Shown: piece after piece, positions 1 through 9,769 of the stretch
Position numbering within the stretch: the first letter of the stretch is position 1
Layout: every line of letters starts with the position of its first letter
Assembly (NCBI GenBank): GCA_021161555.1
Contig: JAGHAI010000213.1
Span: forward strand, 1 to 36,406
Length of the DNA: 36,406 nucleotides
Reading direction: 5' to 3'
Origin: a bacterium
GTDB taxonomy: Bacteria > UBP14 > UBA6098 > B30-G16
The notes under the pieces: generated by a model
Told to the model about the DNA's origin: nothing
The model's input: the letters and a program-made list of their open reading frames with translations, nothing else
Databases searched by the model: none
Made by a program: the position numbers and the translations under genes

Positions 1-46
1 ATATAAACAGGAAATTTAGTCGTGATTTCTATAAGGAGGGATTTTT

Positions 47-3025
47 ATGTATAAGTATTCGGTGATTTTAATTTCGTTATTGTCAATGGTGCTTTTTGTA
101 TGGGCGCTGAATGTTGAAGATGAGTATGGTGCAAGAGCGCTTGGAATGGGAAGGACATTTGTTGCTGTAGCCGATGACGGATATTCCGCGCTGTGGAATC
201 CCGCTGGTATGGATTTCTTCAGGGAAAGAACGCTTACCGCTATGTTCTCCCGTCTATACTGGGGTGTAGATAACGACGCCATCGGGCAGGGATTTTTGTC
301 GTACATTCACCACTGGGATGGAATCGGTTCTGCAGGGATTACTGTGACTCAGTTGTTCAGCAATATATGGTGGGAAACGAGAGCGGTGTTCTCCTACGGG
401 AAACGCATTGGCGGAAAATTTTCCGTTGGTATGAATATGAAACTCCTGCGAAATGAGGTGGTAAAGTCAAATATAACTTATACCGAGCAGCCTGGCGATG
501 TGGAGCACGGCATAAGCAATCCCGCAGAGGACCCCTTCTTCGCCGCTAACGGATGGAACAAAATAGGTTTTACCGGCGATGTCGGCGCTATGTATAAGCC
601 AAATCGAAAACTGACGATTGGTTTGATGGCTGCCAATTTAACGCAGCCCGATATGTCATTCGCCGGCATCGGTGCCGAAGGAAAGGAACCGCTTTCAATT
701 CGTGTCGGTGCTTCATATTGGATAAAGGATAACATACTTCCTGTATTCGACATTCGATATCTAAACGATGAGGTGAACGGAAAGAATATTATTCGTCCTC
801 ATATTGGCGTGGAATATTGGTTTGCGGGGAAGAATATAGCGGTGAGAAGCGGTTTCAATCCCGAAGAATATGCCTTTGGTTTTACATATCGTTCCCGCAA
901 ATCTCTCGATTTACAGGTTGACTATGCTTTCATTTATCCGCTGTCCGATGTGAGGCAGACCGGAGCGACGAGTCATAAATTGTCTGCTACATTGAGATTT
1001 CTGCCTCCGCCCAAGCCCTTGTTTGACCTTGCGCTGCGCACGACGAATATGTCGGCATATCCCCAGAATGCCATTATAGGCGAGCCGATTAACATAAAAG
1101 CGGTCGTTGAAAATCTCGGCGAAAGGGATGTGGACGAGTATAAGGTGTCGTTATATTACGAGGACCCCGAACAGGGTTGGGTTCTTGCCGCTCCTGTAAA
1201 AACCGTGAAGGAAAAATTAGAACCTGGTGCGAAAAAGGAAATTGAATGGAGCTGGACAGCGGGGCAAAAGGGACATTATCAGTTCTTTGCCGCAGTCGAT
1301 GACGATGGAATTGCAATCCCCAATTTGCACGGTTCAATAAGTGAAATAGACGAAGATAACAACAAGGGATTTGTGGAATTTACCGTATTTCCGCTGCCTG
1401 AAGGCACAGTTTCCCCTGTGGAGAACAGCCTGGAAATTTCGCAGGTTACTTTAATCAGAGAAGAAGAGCCAATTGTTCCCGTTATATTTTTCGACCCTAT
1501 GGAACACAGGGTCGATGATAGATTTCAGCATATGCTATCCGTGATTTCCGAAAGATTGCGAAAAAATCCCGATATTCACATAAATCTCTATGGCTATTAC
1601 AATCCTGAATCCGATGGGGATATATACGAATTTGGAGAAAAGCTTGCCTTGAACAGAGCGAAGGCAGTTCGTTCAGTTCTGTTCCACAGCTTCCCCGATA
1701 TAAGAGACCAGATACACATAGTTGCACCTCCCGCTTATGACCCTGCTCACTACCGTTCGGGCAAGTCAGAAGACCATCTACCCGAAGACAGGGCTCGTGC
1801 AGAAGCTGAAAACCGTCGTGTGGAGATGAGAACTTATGTGGAAGGTTTTCAGGATTGGGAACCGACGATGTTCTTCAATAAAAATTCCGCAGAGATAGAT
1901 GTGAACGCTCTGCAGACATTGAAGAGCGAAGCTCAGAGAATTCGTCAGGTTATGGAGAGGAACCCCGAGGTGATATTCTTGATTGAAGGGTTGGTATCCG
2001 CTGATGAAAAAAATCCTGTCAAGCTTGCTTTTGATAGAGCCTACAACATCAAAAAGGCGCTGGGCGACATTCTGGGTGAGGATTTTGTCAAACAGTTTTC
2101 AAGGCGAATATTCATAAGGGGCAACACAAACAGATATGTTGATAGAGGCAAGGCGCGGATTGGCATTTCGGGCGAAAGCTTGATATTCAGACCGATGGAA
2201 GGGAAGTGGGCAGCGAAGGACTTTGAACTTCAGCAGGACCAGACGAATTTCGTGAAGATAACATCTCATGTGGAAGCAGGCGTTGACAGCTACACCGTGA
2301 AAATTGTCGATGAGAATGGGAATACTTTTAGAGTTCTCGCGCAGGGTTCTGGAAATATCCCGTCAGGTGTGCCGTGGGATTGGCGCGATGAAAACGGAAA
2401 TCTTATCAATCCTCGAGATAAATATTATGTTCAGATGGACATTAAAGACCGCCTCGGGCAGAGGTTTACAACCCGTTCTGAGCCGATAAGTGTGAATGTG
2501 ACCAAGCGCCAGCAGGAAATCGAAACTTTAATCATCGTTCAGTTCGTGTTCGACGAACCGACATCCGAATCGAAATTTCTTGAATCCCGCGTGGAATATA
2601 TTGCGAGAAAATTCATTGAAAAGGCACTCGAACCCAAGAAGAAACTCATCGCCGAGGTTGGTGGACATACCGATGTGATTGGAATGGACTTCCGCAACAG
2701 GGAATTGTCGATTTCCCGCGCTAAAAAGGAATATGAGAATTTGCGTCAATATCTAATATATTTACTCGGTCTCGGAAGTGAGGCAGAACTGGATAAGTGG
2801 CTCACTCAGCATAAGACAACGCTTACTTACAAAGGATTTGCCGATTCAAAACCGTACATCATAACGAAATGGCAGGAAGGCGAACTTGTCCGAAAGAAAA
2901 TAGGTGAGAATACTCTGCCTGAGGGTCGAACCATAAACAGAAGAGTTGTTATAGAGTTCTATATGGAAAAAGAAGGACAGAAAAAGGCAACCAGGGAAGA
3001 GGTACCACCACAATCAAGAAGATAA
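47..3025 (+). CDS. Outer-membrane protein: N-terminal PorV/UPF0164-like beta-barrel, CARDB-like domain, FlgD-like Ig segment and about three OmpA-like domains
   Basis: 992-aa ORF with SD AAGGAGGG and a signal peptide. 'GARALGMGRTFVAVADDGYSALWNPAGM' is typical of PorV/FadL-like barrels. The C-terminus 'IAEVGGHTDVIGMDFRNRELSISRAKK...NRRVVIEF' is OmpA-like, with two more divergent OmpA-like segments upstream. Confidence 0.85.
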   Translation: MYKYSVILISLLSMVLFVWALNVEDEYGARALGMGRTFVAVADDGYSALWNPAGMDFFRERTLTAMFSRLYWGVDNDAIGQGFLSYIHHWDGIGSAGITVTQLFSNIWWETRAVFSYGKRIGGKFSVGMNMKLLRNEVVKSNITYTEQPGDVEHGISNPAEDPFFAANGWNKIGFTGDVGAMYKPNRKLTIGLMAANLTQPDMSFAGIGAEGKEPLSIRVGASYWIKDNILPVFDIRYLNDEVNGKNIIRPHIGVEYWFAGKNIAVRSGFNPEEYAFGFTYRSRKSLDLQVDYAFIYPLSDVRQTGATSHKLSATLRFLPPPKPLFDLALRTTNMSAYPQNAIIGEPINIKAVVENLGERDVDEYKVSLYYEDPEQGWVLAAPVKTVKEKLEPGAKKEIEWSWTAGQKGHYQFFAAVDDDGIAIPNLHGSISEIDEDNNKGFVEFTVFPLPEGTVSPVENSLEISQVTLIREEEPIVPVIFFDPMEHRVDDRFQHMLSVISERLRKNPDIHINLYGYYNPESDGDIYEFGEKLALNRAKAVRSVLFHSFPDIRDQIHIVAPPAYDPAHYRSGKSEDHLPEDRARAEAENRRVEMRTYVEGFQDWEPTMFFNKNSAEIDVNALQTLKSEAQRIRQVMERNPEVIFLIEGLVSADEKNPVKLAFDRAYNIKKALGDILGEDFVKQFSRRIFIRGNTNRYVDRGKARIGISGESLIFRPMEGKWAAKDFELQQDQTNFVKITSHVEAGVDSYTVKIVDENGNTFRVLAQGSGNIPSGVPWDWRDENGNLINPRDKYYVQMDIKDRLGQRFTTRSEPISVNVTKRQQEIETLIIVQFVFDEPTSESKFLESRVEYIARKFIEKALEPKKKLIAEVGGHTDVIGMDFRNRELSISRAKKEYENLRQYLIYLLGLGSEAELDKWLTQHKTTLTYKGFADSKPYIITKWQEGELVRKKIGENTLPEGRTINRRVVIEFYMEKEGQKKATREEVPPQSRR

Positions 3026-3061
3026 ACAAACACTGCTTTTATATTATTCTGGAGGGGAAAT

Positions 3062-5176
3062 TTGATAGCCAAAAAAGTTTTTTTCCTCGCGATATTTTTT
3101 CTTGCTGTGTCTCTACTATTTGGGCAGTGGCCCGTTAGAAGATGTCAGAGTGATTGGCATTCTGGTGCAGGGCTTTCCGATACCACAGATGAATGGGGTG
3201 AACGATATTTTTCTGGCGGTGGCATAAACGATGCTGTTGTCCCTCTGATGCTTCTTGCTGACCCAGCAAGTTATGACTACACGAATTGGACTTCTCATAC
3301 GATAGATAATTCTACCGAAATAGGCACATTCAACTGGTGTGTGCGACCTGCTCTTATAAATGACGATGATATACCAGATATTGTAGCAAATTTATCCGAC
3401 AATGCCGATGCTGCAACTGCAAGAGTTGTTTGGTATGAAGGACCCGCGACTGGATGGGCTTACACTCGTCACGATATCTATACTTACACTGCGGTCGACA
3501 GAGTTGCCGGAGCATTCCCGGCAGATATTGACAACGACGGAGATATTGACATTGTTGCTGGAGACAACATGAGCCTCAACTGGTTTGAAAACGACGGCAC
3601 AGGCGGAGGATGGACCCGCCACACAATTTATACCACCTCAGCGATGCAGTATTCTGCGTGGTATTACGATGTTGCCGACGCCGACGGAGACGGATGGAAA
3701 GATATCCTGGTCACCGAGGTTGAACCAGGGTTTTTAAGCACCAGCACCTATTGCACTATCTACTGGAACACCGGCACTGGACCGGACTATTTTGATGCAT
3801 CCTCATCCATAGTTCTTTCATCCTTCACTGCAAGTGATGGACAGTTTTGGCGAGCGGTATTTTTTGACCCCGACCCAACAGACGGATTTTTGGATGTCGC
3901 TTATGAAAAAGTCTCTTACACTTGGTTCGGCACTTTCGGCGATGATTCCCTTATAATAGTTCTTCAGGGACCGGCAAGAAGTTTCTCGTATGCATACTCT
4001 CATTATATTGACGCCGCCAGCACCGGTATGGAACAGGATGGCCTTTGGGCAAACGATTTTGATGACGATGGTGACCAAGACCTGGTGGTTGGAGTGTTGG
4101 ATGAGGACTTTGATTCTCCCGGATATTTTTTCCTCATCCAGAGTGACCCCGGCGATGTGTTCTCGTATCACTTTTTAGTAAACGACCCCAACAGCACATA
4201 CGGCGATGGCGCAATTATGTTTGATATGGACAACGACGGTATGGCAGACATCGTCGGCACCTGCGATAGCGTGGGATATTTCCGCCGCACCGGCACCGGA
4301 TATACTGATTTTACCTTATATTCCATAGACAATGTCCCCGGCACCAGCGACACAACCCACTTCGCTTCTCACTGGGTTTATCCTTATAATATGGATAGAG
4401 GAGAATGTTCCGGCGATGCAGATATAGATTTATTGATTACTTTCGACAACCGTGCAGGTGACCAGGAATTGCGTATATATGAGAATGAAATGTTCAGGTT
4501 TGTACCAGCTGGTTCACTTTATTCTGCAATTCTCGGCATTCCACTGCCTTCTGATACCTGTGTTGTGTGTTCTCTATACTGGGAAGGGTGTCAAATTCCC
4601 GAATATACGATTTCCATTGCCGGTCGCGTTGGCGAATCGGTTTCAGACTGTCAGAGTGCTGCGTGGGGAACTGTGTCGAACAATCCATATCACGAAACTG
4701 GATATGACCACGGATGGTATGCAGGCGCCATTCATACCCCTGTGGATACCATCTGGGTTCAATATTATATAAATTTTAATCGCTCCGGTGGAACTGTGGA
4801 TTTGTCCCCGCTCATCGATTCTGTCTGGGTTAAGGTCTTTCCTATCCCCTGTGAATGTGAAGATATTCAGGCTATGTGGACCTGTCCAACGCCGTGTTTC
4901 TCTTTCTCTTCCTGCTCAACACAGGTTATGCAGATGCTTATGTGGACCGATTCGACCACAATCGACACGAGCCAGACCTTCTTCACCGTGGACGATGGTT
5001 TCACAACATATCCTCTCTATGAACCAAGCTCCAACTTAAGTTTCGTATGTCTCACTCCAAACTGCGATTCCGTATTTGTGGAAATATCGAACATTCCCTG
5101 GACAGATGGCGCAACAGTCACAATTTCTCTCGATTCCGCATATACCGACGATGGTTGTCTCACTACCTGGCCCTGA
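3062..5176 (+). CDS. Secreted FG-GAP/VCBS-repeat protein with a Cys-rich C-terminal region
   Basis: 704-aa ORF with TTG start after GGAGGGG. Signal peptide; repeated Ca-binding-like motifs DIDNDGDIDIVAGD, DADGDGWKDILV, DFDDDGDQDLVVG and DMDNDGMADIVG. Confidence 0.75.
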   Translation: MIAKKVFFLAIFFLAVSLLFGQWPVRRCQSDWHSGAGLSDTTDEWGERYFSGGGINDAVVPLMLLADPASYDYTNWTSHTIDNSTEIGTFNWCVRPALINDDDIPDIVANLSDNADAATARVVWYEGPATGWAYTRHDIYTYTAVDRVAGAFPADIDNDGDIDIVAGDNMSLNWFENDGTGGGWTRHTIYTTSAMQYSAWYYDVADADGDGWKDILVTEVEPGFLSTSTYCTIYWNTGTGPDYFDASSSIVLSSFTASDGQFWRAVFFDPDPTDGFLDVAYEKVSYTWFGTFGDDSLIIVLQGPARSFSYAYSHYIDAASTGMEQDGLWANDFDDDGDQDLVVGVLDEDFDSPGYFFLIQSDPGDVFSYHFLVNDPNSTYGDGAIMFDMDNDGMADIVGTCDSVGYFRRTGTGYTDFTLYSIDNVPGTSDTTHFASHWVYPYNMDRGECSGDADIDLLITFDNRAGDQELRIYENEMFRFVPAGSLYSAILGIPLPSDTCVVCSLYWEGCQIPEYTISIAGRVGESVSDCQSAAWGTVSNNPYHETGYDHGWYAGAIHTPVDTIWVQYYINFNRSGGTVDLSPLIDSVWVKVFPIPCECEDIQAMWTCPTPCFSFSSCSTQVMQMLMWTDSTTIDTSQTFFTVDDGFTTYPLYEPSSNLSFVCLTPNCDSVFVEISNIPWTDGATVTISLDSAYTDDGCLTTWP

Positions 5177-5279
5177 TTTTATCTAACACCGCATCTTTTT
5201 CTTATTGGCTATAATATACCAGAATTTTATCCCAAAATGGTGAGAATTCTGTGAATATCTTTTTTTGATGAAAAAAAAC

Positions 5280-5307
5280 TTGACATTTTTGGCATTAGTA
5301 TTATTCT
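5280..5307 (+). promoter_or_regulatory. Candidate sigma70-type promoter TTGACA-N16-TATTCT
   Basis: Perfect -35 TTGACA at 5280-5285 and -10-like TATTCT at 5302-5307, upstream of the LytR_C/rsfS/argS/rho gene run. Confidence 0.4.
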
Positions 5308-5377
5308 CTGCGTGAGGTATAGGACTTACATCTGGAAAACTGCATCAAGCAAACCCGAAACCCGTCCCAGAAAGTTT

Positions 5378-5878
5378 ATGGTGAAACAAAGAAGACCTCG
5401 AAAGAAGCTTGTGAGAGAGCCAATCATTGACAATAGAAAATGGGTTGTTTTTGATTGGGCAGTGGTGATTATATTTTCCATAGTTTTTCTTGTAGGTGTG
5501 ATTAGTGCGCTTGTCCAGCCAGGGCGAAGGGATGAAGTTCAACAAAAATTTCCGATTCCTGGCAGTTCTATTGTGGTTCAGGTTTTCAACGGCTCGGGAA
5601 ATATCAATGCCGCAGTGGAAATAACGGATTCCTTGCGAAAATATGGGATAGATGTGCGCGGTGTGGTCAAAAATGCGAAAAACATCTATCCTTATACCTT
5701 ATTGTTAAATAGAAAGGGCGACGAAAGCAAATGCGATTCTCTGGCAAAAATTCTCGGCTTACCTGACGACAGAATAATAATTCAGCGGAACAACGATATT
5801 TTCGATGTGACACTTGTGCTGGGAAAAGATTTTAAAAATGCTCTTGCAAAATTGATGAAAAACCCGACGGGCAGATGA
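5378..5878 (+). CDS. Membrane-anchored LytR C-terminal-domain protein
   Basis: Basic N-terminus, one TM helix, then 'IVVQVFNGSGNINAAVEITDSLRKYGIDVRGVV', typical of LytR_C. The ORF opens at GTG 5312, but the candidate promoter favours ATG 5378. Confidence 0.75.
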   Translation: MVKQRRPRKKLVREPIIDNRKWVVFDWAVVIIFSIVFLVGVISALVQPGRRDEVQQKFPIPGSSIVVQVFNGSGNINAAVEITDSLRKYGIDVRGVVKNAKNIYPYTLLLNRKGDESKCDSLAKILGLPDDRIIIQRNNDIFDVTLVLGKDFKNALAKLMKNPTGR

Positions 5879-5914
5879 AGAAGTGAATTAAAAAAAATTC
5901 TCACAGGAGGTTTG

Positions 5915-6265
5915 ATGACTTCAGAAGAGCTTGCTCACTGTTGTGCGAAGGCACTTCTTGAAAAACAAGCAGAAGATATACGAGTGCTCGACCTGAGGAA
6001 ATTGACTGACATAGCGGATTTTTTCGTCGTTGCGTCTGCAAATAGCCCGATACACCTGAAATCTCTTGCCGAAGTTGTGGAGGAACTGCTTGATAATCAT
6101 AAGGTTAAACCGTATCATATTGAAGGAATGAGTGGGCTTCGTTGGGTTCTGGTGGATGCGTATGAGGTTATTGTTCATCTTTTTCTCCCCGAGGTGAGAG
6201 AATATTATGATATAGAAGGATATTGGGGCGATGCTCCCACAACTTTTATCGATGAAAAGAATTGA
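5915..6265 (+). CDS. rsfS: Ribosomal silencing factor RsfS
   Basis: 'VLDLRKLTDIADFFVVASANSPIHLKSLAEVVEE...GLRWVLVDAYEVIVHLFLPEVREYYDIEGYWGDA' is a clear RsfS signature. SD AGGAGG upstream. Confidence 0.95.
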   Translation: MTSEELAHCCAKALLEKQAEDIRVLDLRKLTDIADFFVVASANSPIHLKSLAEVVEELLDNHKVKPYHIEGMSGLRWVLVDAYEVIVHLFLPEVREYYDIEGYWGDAPTTFIDEKN

Positions 6266-6268
6266 TTT

Positions 6269-7942
6269 TTGTCCTCTCCGATGAGAAAACCAATTGAAAT
6301 TAAAAAGTATTCTATGATGAACATTTTTAAGACTAATAGAACAATTGTCGATTGGCTTGCTGGCAGAGCGGCTGAACTATATGATGTGGATGTTGTTCCT
6401 GATGTATTTGAGCCCGAAAGCCTTGATTTTGGCGATTGGACGACGAATTTGCCCTTTCAACTTGCCAGGGTTGCAAGAAAATCGCCAGCAGATATTGCGA
6501 CGGAAATTGTCGATGCTGAACTGCCGAAAAATATCTCGTCAGCTGAAGTTGCCGGTGCGGGATACATAAATTTTCGCATATCGAAAGACGCACTTGCCGG
6601 GATGGTTCTTTCAATTATCAGTGAACCGGACAGATGGGGTTTTTCTTCGCCGGAGAAAAATGTGAAAATTCAGGTTGAGTTTGTGAGCGCAAATCCAACG
6701 GGACCGATGAATATTGTCAGTGCGCGCGCTGCCGCTGTGGGGTCAACAATTGCAAATGCCCTTCGCACCGCAGGATACGATGTGTCAACTGAATTCTATC
6801 TAAACGATGCCGGAAATCAGATAAGACTTCTGGGTGAAAGTTTTCTCGCCCGTATTGAGCAGTTGAGGGGAAAGTCCGCCGAAATTCCCGAGGGTGGATA
6901 TTTCGGCGAATATCTTCTGGATTATGCGAGAGAATATTTATCGAGTGGGGCTTCTGAAAACCCGCAGGAATGGATTTTGAAAAAAATCACATCCGAGCAG
7001 AAAAGCGTGTTGAAGAAATTTAACACGGAATTTGATGTCTGGTTTTCGGAGCGGGAATTTCGGAGCAGTGGTAAGGTAGAAGAGGTTTTGTCGCGGTTGC
7101 GGGATGGTGAACATACATACATAAAGGATGGTGCGGAATGGTTCGCCGCATCAAAAATTGCGGATGATGTCGAAGATTTCGTTCTCGTCAAATCCGATGG
7201 TGAGTGGGCTTATGGTCTCGTTGACATCGCATATCATATAAACAAGTTCGAAGAACGCGGTTTTGACATCGTATATACGATTCTCGGTCCTGACCATCAC
7301 GGACACAGGGCGAGGCTTGAAACGGCAATGAAAGCGCTTGGACATCCCGATAAGTTGAAAGTTCTGATTTTGCAGCAGGTGAACTTGATTGAGAACGGCG
7401 AAAAGATAAAGATGTCGAAACGCGCGGGCAAAATTATCACGATGACCGAACTTATTGACGATGTCGGCGTGGACGCAGCGAGATATTTTTTCCTCGCGCG
7501 CAAAATGGAAGCGCACCTCGATTTCGACCTTGACCTGGCGAGAAACACATCGGATGAAAATCCCGTCTATTACATTCAATATGCGTATGCGAGAATTAGA
7601 AGTATCATCGAGTTCGCACAAAATAAGGGATTTGATGTAGATGAAATTGTGCAGGCTGATTTGTCCCTGCTTCAACATCCAGAGGAGCATTTTCTCATAA
7701 GAAAGATTTACAAATATCCCTATACGATTGAAAAGACGGCACGGAACTTACAGCCGCACATAATCCCGTTCTATCTGTATGACCTGGCAAAACTTTTCCA
7801 CGATTTTTATACAAAACATAGGGTCGTGGATGAGAATGAGAAAGGTCTGTCTGTGGCGCGGCTCGCACTTATCGATGCCGTTGCGATTACCATTAAAAAT
7901 GGGCTGAAAATATGCGGTATATCCGCACCAGATAAAATGTGA
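6269..7942 (+). CDS. argS: Arginyl-tRNA synthetase (start codon uncertain; ATG 6314 also possible)
   Basis: '[24 protein letters not shown]...[17 protein letters not shown]', '[29 protein letters not shown]' and an anticodon-binding C-terminus. Confidence 0.92.
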   Translation: MSSPMRKPIEIKKYSMMNIFKTNRTIVDWLAGRAAELYDVDVVPDVFEPESLDFGDWTTNLPFQLARVARKSPADIATEIVDAELPKNISSAEVAGAGYINFRISKDALAGMVLSIISEPDRWGFSSPEKNVKIQVEFVSANPTGPMNIVSARAAAVGSTIANALRTAGYDVSTEFYLNDAGNQIRLLGESFLARIEQLRGKSAEIPEGGYFGEYLLDYAREYLSSGASENPQEWILKKITSEQKSVLKKFNTEFDVWFSEREFRSSGKVEEVLSRLRDGEHTYIKDGAEWFAASKIADDVEDFVLVKSDGEWAYGLVDIAYHINKFEERGFDIVYTILGPDHHGHRARLETAMKALGHPDKLKVLILQQVNLIENGEKIKMSKRAGKIITMTELIDDVGVDAARYFFLARKMEAHLDFDLDLARNTSDENPVYYIQYAYARIRSIIEFAQNKGFDVDEIVQADLSLLQHPEEHFLIRKIYKYPYTIEKTARNLQPHIIPFYLYDLAKLFHDFYTKHRVVDENEKGLSVARLALIDAVAITIKNGLKICGISAPDKM

Positions 7943-7970
7943 AAAAAATCTACAAGATGAGGTGATTGAA

Positions 7971-9725
7971 ATGCCAAGAAAGAAAAAAACAGAAGCAGAA
8001 AGCGAAGTTCTCGAACTAACTGCGGAAGTCGAGGAAAAACCCAAAAAACGGCGCGGCAGACCTCCCAAGAAAAAAACGGAGGAAAAAGCCAAGGAGAAAA
8101 AAGAAGCAAAGTCCGCGGAGGCAGAAGAAAAAAAGGAGGAGAAGAAACCAAAGCGTCGGGGAAGACCACGAAAAACTGAAAAAAAGGAAGAAAAAGAAGA
8201 AAAAGAAGAAGTAAAAAAAGAAGAGAAGAAAAAGGAAGAAAAGAAGAAAACTGCTGAGTCCAGAGAGGCTGAACCTCCTGAGGAAACCGCCCAAAAGGAA
8301 AAAAAGATTTCTGAGGAAAAAGCGCCGTCGGATACTTCCGCTTCCAAGCCCGAAGGCACCACTGTCATTTCTGAATATGGTCTTACCCAGTATGAGCGCC
8401 ATATGCGTCAGCCGTCGCAGTTTGTGGAAAAGCGGAAGAGACTGTATTTACAGGAATTCAAGAGCAAACCTATTGAAGAACTTCTTCAGATGGCGGATAG
8501 ATATCGCATCGAAAATCCACATTCCCTTCGACGGCAGGATATAATATTTAAACTTCTCGCCGCAGAAATTACTATGCACAACGCAGAAGTTTACGGCGAA
8601 GGTGTTCTTGAGGTTCTGCCCGATGGATACGGTTTTCTTCGTCATCCCGATTACAACTATCTGCCGGGTCCTGACGATATTTACATATCGCCATCGCAGA
8701 TAAAAAGGTTTGATTTACATACAGGAGATGTGGTCGGCGGGATAATTCGTCCACCGAAGGAAGGCGAGAGATTTTTTGCCCTTCTTCGTGTCGACGAAGT
8801 AAATGGCGCAGACCCCGATGCCGCAAAACACAAAATCCTCTTCGACAATCTGACACCGCTCTATCCAATGGAAAAATTTATGCTGGAACACGACCCCGAG
8901 GGGATTACGACGCGAATTATGGATTTGTTCACCCCCATCGGCAAGGGACAGCGTGGATTGATAACATCCCCGCCGAAAGCGGGGAAGACAATCATTCTCC
9001 AGAACATAGCGAAATCGATGATACACAACCATCCCGAAGTTCTTTTGATAATATTGCTCATAGATGAACGCCCCGAAGAAGTCACCGATATGAAGCGTTT
9101 CGTCGAAGCGGAGTGCGAAAAGGTCGAAAAAGCACCAGAAATCGAAATTATTTCTTCCACCTTCGATGAAGTTGCCGAGAGACACGCTCAGGTTGCGGAA
9201 GTCGTAATCGAGCGCGCCAAAAGGCAGGTTGAGCACAAGCGCGATGTGGTCATTCTGCTCGATTCCATCACCAGGCTTGCGCGAGCATATAACAACATAG
9301 CGCCGCACAGCGGAAGAATTCTCACCGGCGGCGTCGATTCGTCTGCGCTGTCCAAGCCGAAGAGATTTTTCGGCGCGGCGCGAAATATCGAGGAAGGTGG
9401 CTCGCTGACAATTATTGCAACTGCACTTATCGAAACTGGCTCAAAAATGGACGAGGTCATATTCGAAGAATTCAAAGGAACGGGAAATATGGAAATTGTC
9501 CTCGATAGAAGGCTTTCCGACAGAAGAATTTTCCCCGCAATGGACATAAACCGCTCCGGAACGAGAAAGGAAGAACTTCTGCTCGATAAAAGTGTTCTGA
9601 TGAGAATATGGCTGTTGAGGAAAATTCTTTCGGAGCTTAATGCAGTCGATGCGATGGAATTTCTGCTGAAAAAAATTATTTCCACGAAGACAAATGAGGA
9701 TTTTCTGATGACGATGTCAGAATAG
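7971..9725 (+). CDS. rho: Transcription termination factor Rho with a long charged N-terminal extension
   Basis: Walker A 'SPPKAGKT', '[11 protein letters not shown]', '[13 protein letters not shown]' and '[45 protein letters not shown]'. The ORF opens at GTG 7962; ATG 7971 is likely. Confidence 0.97.
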   Translation: MPRKKKTEAESEVLELTAEVEEKPKKRRGRPPKKKTEEKAKEKKEAKSAEAEEKKEEKKPKRRGRPRKTEKKEEKEEKEEVKKEEKKKEEKKKTAESREAEPPEETAQKEKKISEEKAPSDTSASKPEGTTVISEYGLTQYERHMRQPSQFVEKRKRLYLQEFKSKPIEELLQMADRYRIENPHSLRRQDIIFKLLAAEITMHNAEVYGEGVLEVLPDGYGFLRHPDYNYLPGPDDIYISPSQIKRFDLHTGDVVGGIIRPPKEGERFFALLRVDEVNGADPDAAKHKILFDNLTPLYPMEKFMLEHDPEGITTRIMDLFTPIGKGQRGLITSPPKAGKTIILQNIAKSMIHNHPEVLLIILLIDERPEEVTDMKRFVEAECEKVEKAPEIEIISSTFDEVAERHAQVAEVVIERAKRQVEHKRDVVILLDSITRLARAYNNIAPHSGRILTGGVDSSALSKPKRFFGAARNIEEGGSLTIIATALIETGSKMDEVIFEEFKGTGNMEIVLDRRLSDRRIFPAMDINRSGTRKEELLLDKSVLMRIWLLRKILSELNAVDAMEFLLKKIISTKTNEDFLMTMSE

Positions 9726-9769
9726 GAAGAAGACATCGGGTATTGCGCAGGAATGCCGAAAATCTGGAT

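Noticed and set aside
5220-5266. Inverted repeat CAGAATT...AATTCTG with a later T-run after the VCBS gene, as a terminator
   Set aside because: The stem is short and AT-rich with a long loop, and the T-run is displaced by about 9 nt, so it is too weak to call.
7151-7690. 179-aa antisense ORF inside argS
   Set aside because: Overlaps conserved ArgRS sequence, with no recognisable domain or SD.
7748-8402. Long antisense ORFs (206 aa, 128 aa, 120 aa) opposite the rho 5' end, rich in Phe/Ser/Leu
   Set aside because: They are the complement of the Lys/Glu-rich purine tract. No SD or domain signal, and composition explains the open frames.
8715-9308. 197-aa antisense ORF inside rho
   Set aside because: Fully overlaps the conserved Rho ATPase core and shows no protein-like motif.
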